From assembly GCA_018657375.1 (NCBI GenBank), contig JABHXI010000056.1, positions 1-10,405 on the forward strand: DNA of 10,405 nucleotides. The letters run 5' to 3'. This DNA is from Candidatus Nitrosopumilus sp. GTDB lineage: Archaea; Thermoproteota; Nitrososphaeria; Nitrososphaerales; Nitrosopumilaceae. The notes below the pieces were generated by a model. That model saw nothing but the letters and a program-made list of their open reading frames with translations. It did not search any database and was not told where the DNA came from. Positions 5,250-10,405 of this stretch are shown piece after piece. The position numbers and the translations under genes are program-made. Within the stretch, counting starts at the first letter, position 1. Each line of letters begins with the position of its first letter.

Positions 5250-7370
5250 ATGACTGTTGTGAATAAACTTTTTGAAGAAACAATCCAAACCGATCACAAA
5301 GTCATTACTGAAGAATTATCTAAATCTATTCTCAAAACTTATGGAATTAAAGTCCCGCCTTATGCCCTAGCAACATCTGCATCTGAGGCTGTAAAACAAG
5401 CAAAAAAAATCGGTTTTCCACTTGTAATGAAAGTAGTATCCCCACAAATTTTACACAAAACTGATGTTGGTGGAGTTAAAGTTGGAATTAACGATGTCGC
5501 AGATGTTAAAAAAACATTTGATGATATGTTTAACCGTCTTTCTAAAAAGAAAGGTGTTGATGTTAAAGGAATTCTTTTGGAAAAAATGGTTCCAAAAGAT
5601 GGTGTTGAATTAATTGTAGGTATTCAAAATGATCCTCAATTTGGTCCAATGATTATGGTTGGATTAGGTGGAATTATGACTGAAGTTTTCAAAGATGTTG
5701 CATTCAGAATGCTTCCAATTACCACTTCTGATGCAAAATCCATGCTCAATGAACTAAAGGGTTCAAAACTTCTAAAAGGATTTCGTGGCAGTGCTCCAAT
5801 TGACTTAAACATGATTTCAAAAGCACTTGTACAAATTGGAAAAATGGGTGTTGACAATGCCAATTATGTTAACAGTATTGATTTTAATCCTGTAATTGTA
5901 TATCCAAAATCTTACTTTGTAGTGGATGCAAAAATTATTCTTAATAATGAATTAAAAAAGAACTCGATATCAAAAGCAAAACCAAATACAACATCCATGG
6001 AGTCTTTCTTTACTCCAAAATCTGTTGCGTTAGTTGGTGCATCTGCAACACCTGGAAAAATTGGCAATTCTGTGTTAGATGCACTTGGAAAACAAGATTA
6101 CAAGGGTAAGGTGTATCCAATTAATCCTAAACAAACTTCTATTCTTGGACTAAAGTGTTATCCTTCCTTGGATGCAATAACTGAAAAAATTGATCTTGTT
6201 GTTATCTGTGTTGATCTTTCAGCATGTGGGGAAATTATGAAAACTTGTGCAAAGAAAGGAATTCATAATGTTGTAATTGTTTCTGGTGGCGGAAAAGAAC
6301 TTGGTGGAGATAGAGCTACAATGGAAGCTGAAGTAAAAGAATTATCATTAAAACACAAAATTCGTGTAATTGGTCCTAATTGCATTGGAATGTTTAATGC
6401 AGCAAATAGACTTGATTGTGCATTTCAAGGACAAGAAAGAATGGTACGTTCAAAATTGGGACACGTTGCATTCTTCTCACAAAGCGGAACTATGGGAATT
6501 AGCATGTTGGAAAGTGCTGATTTGTTTGGTTTGTCAAAAATGATCAGCTTTGGTAATCGTTCTGATGTTGATGAAGCCGATATGATTTGGTATGCTGCAA
6601 ATGATCCTCAAACTAAAGTAATTGGATTATATGTTGAAGGATTTGGAGATGGTAGAAAGTTCATCAATACAGCTAAACGTGTAATGAAAATTCATAAGAA
6701 ACCTATTGTTATTTGGAAAAGCGGTAGAACTAGTGCTGGTGCAAAACAAGCTGCATCCCATACTGGTTCTCTCGGTGGTTCAAATGCGATGATTATGGGT
6801 GCATTCAAACAAGCAGGCATTATTTCAGTTGACAGTTATCAGGAATTAGTTGGAGTCTTAAAGGCACTAGCTTGGCAACCTGCAGCAAAAGGTAATCGTG
6901 TTGCTATGACTAGTAATGGTGCTGGTCCGATGATTGGCGGAATTGATCAATTAGAAAGACTTGGTCTTACAATTGGAAACCTTTCACCCAAAATTCGTAA
7001 AAACATAAAGGATCATTTCCCGCCTGCGGTTCCAATTCATAACGGTAATCCTGCAGATGTGGGTGGTGGCGCAACTGCTGATGATTATAATTTTGTCCTT
7101 GAACAATTTTTGGATGAAAATAATATTGATATTGCTATGCCTTGGTTTGTATTCCAAGACGATCCTCTTCAGGAAACAATTGTTGATTATCTATCTACTC
7201 TTTCAAAGAAACAGAAGAAACCAATTCTTGCTGGTGGTAATGGTGGTCCGTACACTGAAAAAATGATAAAATTAATCGAACAACATAATGTTCCAGTTTA
7301 TCAAGACCTTAGAACTTGGGTTGCAGCTGCATCTGCATTAGCCCAATGGGGTAAAACCCGCGGCAAATAG
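5250..7370 (+). CDS. 3-hydroxypropionyl-CoA synthetase, ADP-forming (acetyl-CoA synthetase ADP-forming family)
   Basis: This 706-aa protein belongs to the NDP-forming acyl-CoA synthetase family, which couples acid + CoA + ATP to acyl-CoA + ADP + Pi through phosphohistidine. An ATP-grasp domain comes first (about 1-235), with [13 protein letters not shown] containing H69, the second phospho-relay histidine. A linker follows, then the CoA-binding domain (about 250-380; [24 protein letters not shown]) and the ligase domains (SQSGTMG at 410-416), with the catalytic histidine H504 in SHTGSLGG. All key motifs are intact. In N. maritimus two such enzymes activate 3-hydroxypropionate (Nmar_1309) and 4-hydroxybutyrate (Nmar_0206). 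The adjacent crotonase points to the Nmar_1309 type, which is inferred from context rather than from active-site residues. ADP formation makes the archaeal cycle more energy-efficient than AMP-forming versions. ATG 5250 is preferred over TTG 5223 on promoter position. Confidence 0.9.
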   Translation: MTVVNKLFEETIQTDHKVITEELSKSILKTYGIKVPPYALATSASEAVKQAKKIGFPLVMKVVSPQILHKTDVGGVKVGINDVADVKKTFDDMFNRLSKKKGVDVKGILLEKMVPKDGVELIVGIQNDPQFGPMIMVGLGGIMTEVFKDVAFRMLPITTSDAKSMLNELKGSKLLKGFRGSAPIDLNMISKALVQIGKMGVDNANYVNSIDFNPVIVYPKSYFVVDAKIILNNELKKNSISKAKPNTTSMESFFTPKSVALVGASATPGKIGNSVLDALGKQDYKGKVYPINPKQTSILGLKCYPSLDAITEKIDLVVICVDLSACGEIMKTCAKKGIHNVVIVSGGGKELGGDRATMEAEVKELSLKHKIRVIGPNCIGMFNAANRLDCAFQGQERMVRSKLGHVAFFSQSGTMGISMLESADLFGLSKMISFGNRSDVDEADMIWYAANDPQTKVIGLYVEGFGDGRKFINTAKRVMKIHKKPIVIWKSGRTSAGAKQAASHTGSLGGSNAMIMGAFKQAGIISVDSYQELVGVLKALAWQPAAKGNRVAMTSNGAGPMIGGIDQLERLGLTIGNLSPKIRKNIKDHFPPAVPIHNGNPADVGGGATADDYNFVLEQFLDENNIDIAMPWFVFQDDPLQETIVDYLSTLSKKQKKPILAGGNGGPYTEKMIKLIEQHNVPVYQDLRTWVAAASALAQWGKTRGK

Positions 7371-8168
<798 letters not shown>

Positions 8169-8179
8169 GCTATTTCTGA

Positions 8180-8200
8180 CTCTTTTTTATTTTTATTATT
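8180..8200 (+). terminator. T-rich terminator after the hydratase gene
   Basis: CTCTTTTTTATTTTTATTAT begins about 13 nt after the stop codon, with runs of six and five T. No stable hairpin is evident, in keeping with oligo-T termination in archaea. Confidence 0.55.
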
Positions 8201-8236
8201 TGTTAAACCTAGCAAGTTACTAGTATGTTAAATAGG
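8201..8236 (+). promoter_or_regulatory. Possible operator upstream of the Fe-S carrier promoter
   Basis: Just upstream of the TATA box, TGTTAAA occurs twice (8201-8207 and 8226-8232), 25 bp apart start to start, flanking a perfect 8-bp palindrome TACTAGTA (8218-8225). This could be a regulator-binding site, but short AT-rich repeats occur easily by chance. Confidence 0.25.
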
Positions 8237-8237
8237 A

Positions 8238-8256
8238 AAAACTTATTATATTTTAA
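8238..8256 (+). promoter_or_regulatory. BRE/TATA promoter of the Fe-S carrier gene
   Basis: AAAACTTATTATATTTT has a TATA box (TTATTATATTTT, 8243-8254) centred about 27 nt before ATG 8275, with purine-rich BRE-like bases just upstream. The predicted mRNA is leaderless, and no Shine-Dalgarno sequence is present. Confidence 0.65.
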
Positions 8257-8274
8257 AATCGATTTCTGATCATA

Positions 8275-8625
8275 ATGGCAACTGAACAAACACAAAAAAT
8301 GGTTACAGTTACTGCAAAAGCAGCTGAGAAAATTCATGAATTCATGAAAGAAGAAGCCGAATCCCCTGAATACTTACGAGTATATGTTCAAGGTGGAGGT
8401 TGTTCTGGACTATCTTATGGAATGGGCTTTGAAAAAGCACCAGAAGAAGATGATTTAGTTCTTACAGAAAATGGAGTGAAACTCTTAGTTGATAGCTACA
8501 GTGTTGATCATTTACAAGGTGCAAACGTTGACTATATTGAAAGCCTAATGGGATCTGGATTTAAAATTAACAATCCAAACGTTACAAAATCCTGTTCATG
8601 TGGTCACTCATTTAGTACTGAATAA
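8275..8625 (+). CDS. A-type iron-sulfur cluster carrier (IscA/ErpA/HesB family)
   Basis: This 116-aa protein belongs to the HesB/IscA/ErpA family, which binds iron or Fe-S clusters and delivers them to target apoproteins in the cytoplasm. The three family cysteines are in place: C43 in GGGCSGLSYGM, and C107 and C109 in the C-terminal KSCSCGHSF. The preceding GSGFKINNPNVT (93-104) is also diagnostic. Length is typical. The upstream hydratase needs no cluster, but 4-hydroxybutyryl-CoA dehydratase and many redox enzymes of this lifestyle do, so a general maturation role is likely. It appears to be a single-gene unit, with its own promoter at 8238-8256 and T-rich sequence after the stop. IscA, SufA and ErpA cannot be told apart from sequence alone. 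Confidence 0.94.
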   Translation: MATEQTQKMVTVTAKAAEKIHEFMKEEAESPEYLRVYVQGGGCSGLSYGMGFEKAPEEDDLVLTENGVKLLVDSYSVDHLQGANVDYIESLMGSGFKINNPNVTKSCSCGHSFSTE

Positions 8626-8633
8626 ATCAGTAA

Positions 8634-8660
8634 TTTCATTTTTATTTTTATTCTGTTTAG
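8634..8660 (+). terminator. T-rich terminator after the Fe-S carrier gene
   Basis: TTTCATTTTTATTTTTATTC begins about 8 nt downstream of the stop codon, with two runs of five T. It would separate this gene from dnaG. Confidence 0.5.
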
Positions 8661-8701
8661 CATTTGCTATTTTTAAAATTTAGTCATTATTTTGCGATAC
8701 C

Positions 8702-8736
8702 CTCATATATCGTAAATTGGAATTTCATTTATAATG
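8702..8736 (+). promoter_or_regulatory. dnaG promoter region with two candidate TATA boxes
   Basis: Two AT boxes precede dnaG. CATATAT at 8704-8710 would start transcription near 8733 and leave a leader of about 24 nt that includes the Shine-Dalgarno site. TTTATAAT at 8728-8735 is centred 25-26 nt before ATG 8757 and would give a leaderless mRNA lacking that site. Sequence alone does not decide which is used. Confidence 0.45.
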
Positions 8737-8738
8737 AT

Positions 8739-8748
8739 AAAGGAGATC
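8739..8748 (+). promoter_or_regulatory. Shine-Dalgarno site of dnaG
   Basis: AAAGGAGATC holds GGAG at 8742-8745, eleven bases before the ATG at 8757. It is the clearest ribosome binding site on the plus strand; the other promoter-proximal genes in this window lack one. Confidence 0.65.
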
Positions 8749-8756
8749 AATAATTT

Positions 8757-9899
8757 ATGCCTCAAACAGGTATTGTCAAGTACCACGTAAAACTTTCATA
8801 TGAAGTAGATGGACTCGTTGAACGAGCCGATATAATCGGTGCCATATTTGGACAAACGGAAGGACTCTTGGGTCCGGAAATGAATCTGAATGAACTACAA
8901 CGAGTTTCAAAAGTAGGTCGTATTGAAGTCGTTAGTAAATCTACTTCTAACACTACTGCTGGTACTGCATTAATTCCAATGAGTACTGACATTGACACAT
9001 GCGCATTAATTGCAGCAGGTATTGAAAGTATAGATAAAGTTGGTCCGTTTGATTGCAAGTTTACTTTAGATACCATTGATGATGTAAGAGCTGCAAAGAA
9101 AGATGATATTGTAAAACGTGCAAAAGAAATTAAGCAAAAATGGGCAACCAAAACTGTTAGTGAAGGTGAAAATATGTTAAACGATGTACATCAGGGTGAT
9201 TCTGGTAAACTTTCTACATACGGTCCGTCAAAATTAACTTGTAGTTCTGGTGCATTTGATTCCAAATGGATAATTCTTGTTGAAGGCCGAGCTGATGTAA
9301 TTAATCTATTACGAGCTGGATATGACAATGTTCTTGCAATTGAAGGTGCAAAAATTGATGAATCCATTAAAGAATTATGCGCTGAAAAAGACACTGTTGT
9401 TGCTTTTATTGATGGGGACAGAGCTGGCGGATTTATTCTTAAGGAACTCAAATCTGTTGTCACACTTGATTATGAATTACAAGCAGACGAAGGTGTCGAA
9501 GTAGAAGAGCTAACTCCTCAAAGACTTGATGAAATTTTAAGACCTATTGTCGATGAAATTAAAAACGGTAAACCTGCACCAAAACTTGCAAGTGCAGATG
9601 ATAAATCTATTTCAGAAGTTGCATCCAAAGTTTTTCCAACCCTGAATGAAACTCTTGAAGCTGTTGCCTTGGATGGTGATCAAAATGAAATTTTCAAAGT
9701 TCCAATAAGTGAAGTTGTTAGCAAACTGTCCTCACAATCTGGTATCAAGTATCTTTTATTGGATGGTATCATCACAAAGAGACTTTTGGAAGGTGCAAAG
9801 AATGCTGGAATTGAATGCGTAGTTGGACACCGAGTTGCAAAACTGTCTAATTCTGACGGCATGACCCTAAAAACATTCGCTGACTTAGGCGTTTCTTAG
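8757..9899 (+). CDS. dnaG: Archaeal DnaG, Toprim-domain primase / exosome subunit
   Basis: Archaeal DnaG is a Toprim protein related to bacterial primase. In archaea it is best known as a stable component of the RNA exosome that helps bind A-rich substrates, and limited primase activity has been reported. The 380 aa start with the conserved N-terminus VKYHVKLSYEVDGLVERADI (7-26) followed by GAIFGQTEGLLG (28-39). The Toprim domain lies at about 168-240: WIILVEGRADVINLLRAGY (171-189) gives the metal-binding glutamate E176, and VAFIDGDRAG (215-224) gives the DxD pair D219 and D221. The bacterial zinc-binding and helicase-interaction domains are absent, as usual in archaea. The C-terminal part after about 280 includes LLLDGIITKRLLEGAKNAGI (333-352), typical of archaeal DnaG. 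A Shine-Dalgarno site supports the start, and ribK follows after 8 nt, probably in the same transcript. Confidence 0.97.
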   Translation: MPQTGIVKYHVKLSYEVDGLVERADIIGAIFGQTEGLLGPEMNLNELQRVSKVGRIEVVSKSTSNTTAGTALIPMSTDIDTCALIAAGIESIDKVGPFDCKFTLDTIDDVRAAKKDDIVKRAKEIKQKWATKTVSEGENMLNDVHQGDSGKLSTYGPSKLTCSSGAFDSKWIILVEGRADVINLLRAGYDNVLAIEGAKIDESIKELCAEKDTVVAFIDGDRAGGFILKELKSVVTLDYELQADEGVEVEELTPQRLDEILRPIVDEIKNGKPAPKLASADDKSISEVASKVFPTLNETLEAVALDGDQNEIFKVPISEVVSKLSSQSGIKYLLLDGIITKRLLEGAKNAGIECVVGHRVAKLSNSDGMTLKTFADLGVS

Positions 9900-9907
9900 G
9901 ACTTTAG

Positions 9908-10405
9908 ATGACTGAACTAAAAATTCAGCACCTCTTAACTCTCTCTTATCTATTATCTAAAGGAGCAAAATACAACTATGTCACTCTTACAAGTTCTTCT
10001 TTGGGAAAAAATATTCACAAATCACAACAAGCAGCATCTAAACATTTGCTTGAACTAGAACAAAATAAATTCATTACACGAATAATTAGTGGAAGAAAAA
10101 TTTCAGTAAAAATTACCAGTAAGGGTTTTTCTGAGATAGTAAAACTATCTTCTACTTTGCAAAAAAGCTTAGATTCTTCGCCCTCTCATGTTGATCTTAA
10201 GGGTACTTTAATTTCGGGAATGGGTGAGGGTGCATACTATATGGGGTTGAAAGGTTATAGCAAGCAATTCAAATCTAAAATTGGTTACGTTCCGTTTCCT
10301 GGAACCTTTAATGTTAGATTGGATCAAAAAATTCATCAAGAATCAATTAAACAATTTGAAACTCTAGATGGAATTAAAATTAAAAGCTTTTCTGATGGTA
10401 AGAGA
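9908..10405 (+). CDS. ribK: CTP-dependent riboflavin kinase with N-terminal winged helix (RbkR type), C-terminus beyond window
   Basis: The frame opens at ATG 9908 and runs through the right edge, giving the first 166 residues of a protein that is usually about 220 aa. Residues 1-75 form a winged helix of MarR-like type; KSQQAASKHLLELEQNKFI (38-56) is the recognition region and IISGRKISVKITSKG (59-73) the wing. From about residue 95 the archaeal kinase domain begins: KGTLISGMGEGAYYMGLKGY (98-117) is the nucleotide/flavin glycine-rich motif, and VPFPGTFNVRLD (128-139) carries the PGT-x-N Mg-nucleotide motif. The enzyme makes FMN from riboflavin using CTP rather than ATP. Proteins with this fused layout are described as RbkR, a regulator of riboflavin genes that is also the kinase. 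A weak AGGA (9898-9901) overlapping the dnaG stop may serve as ribosome binding site. Confidence 0.93.
   Translation, partial: MTELKIQHLLTLSYLLSKGAKYNYVTLTSSSLGKNIHKSQQAASKHLLELEQNKFITRIISGRKISVKITSKGFSEIVKLSSTLQKSLDSSPSHVDLKGTLISGMGEGAYYMGLKGYSKQFKSKIGYVPFPGTFNVRLDQKIHQESIKQFETLDGIKIKSFSDGKR

Noticed and set aside
8169..8274. Small RNA or tRNA gene in the intergenic spacers (also 8626-8756 and 3090-3211)
   Set aside because: The spacers are AT-rich with no cloverleaf or stable hairpin visible; promoters and T-rich terminators account for them.

Overview
The window is a low-GC, densely coded stretch of an ammonia-oxidising archaeon of the Nitrosopumilus type (Nitrososphaerota, formerly Thaumarchaeota). 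The evidence is the mix of genes. An archaeal proteasome alpha subunit, an archaeal Toprim DnaG and a CTP-type riboflavin kinase fused to a winged helix mark the domain. An ADP-forming acyl-CoA synthetase next to a crotonase matches the pair known in Nitrosopumilus maritimus as Nmar_1309/Nmar_1308, two enzymes of the thaumarchaeal 3-hydroxypropionate/4-hydroxybutyrate (3HP/4HB) carbon-fixation cycle. AT-rich spacers carry archaeal TATA boxes about 25-32 nt before start codons, as expected for leaderless mRNAs.

Layout. Minus strand, 1-3089: a partial tatA with a tandem 21-bp repeat running off the left edge, an MFS transporter, a UbiE/MenG-like methyltransferase, and psmA. psmA, the methyltransferase and the transporter look like one transcription unit (49-nt gap, then a 4-nt ATGA overlap); tatA has its own likely promoter. 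Positions 3090-3211 hold divergent promoters. Plus strand, 3212-10405: gdhA (glutamate dehydrogenase), a stand-alone class I glutamine amidotransferase, the 3HP-CoA synthetase, the 3HP-CoA dehydratase/crotonyl-CoA hydratase, an A-type Fe-S carrier, dnaG, and a riboflavin kinase cut by the right edge.

How the genes work together. The synthetase and hydratase carry out consecutive steps, 3-hydroxypropionate to 3HP-CoA to acryloyl-CoA; the hydratase family also serves the later crotonyl-CoA step. Each of these two genes appears to have its own promoter. gdhA and the amidotransferase are both nitrogen-transfer functions 37 nt apart. dnaG and ribK are 8 nt apart and probably co-transcribed.

Three start codons need care. 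Sequence signals favour TTG 2314 for the methyltransferase, ATG 3212 for gdhA and ATG 5250 for the synthetase, each shorter than the longest open frame. No RNA genes, insertion sequences or CRISPR arrays were seen, and no gene-free stretch exceeds 131 nt. I do not see an undescribed multi-gene system. The less ordinary points are the TatA repeat tail, a YDM in place of YDR at the proteasome gate, the proteasome operon partners, and conflicting initiation signals before dnaG.
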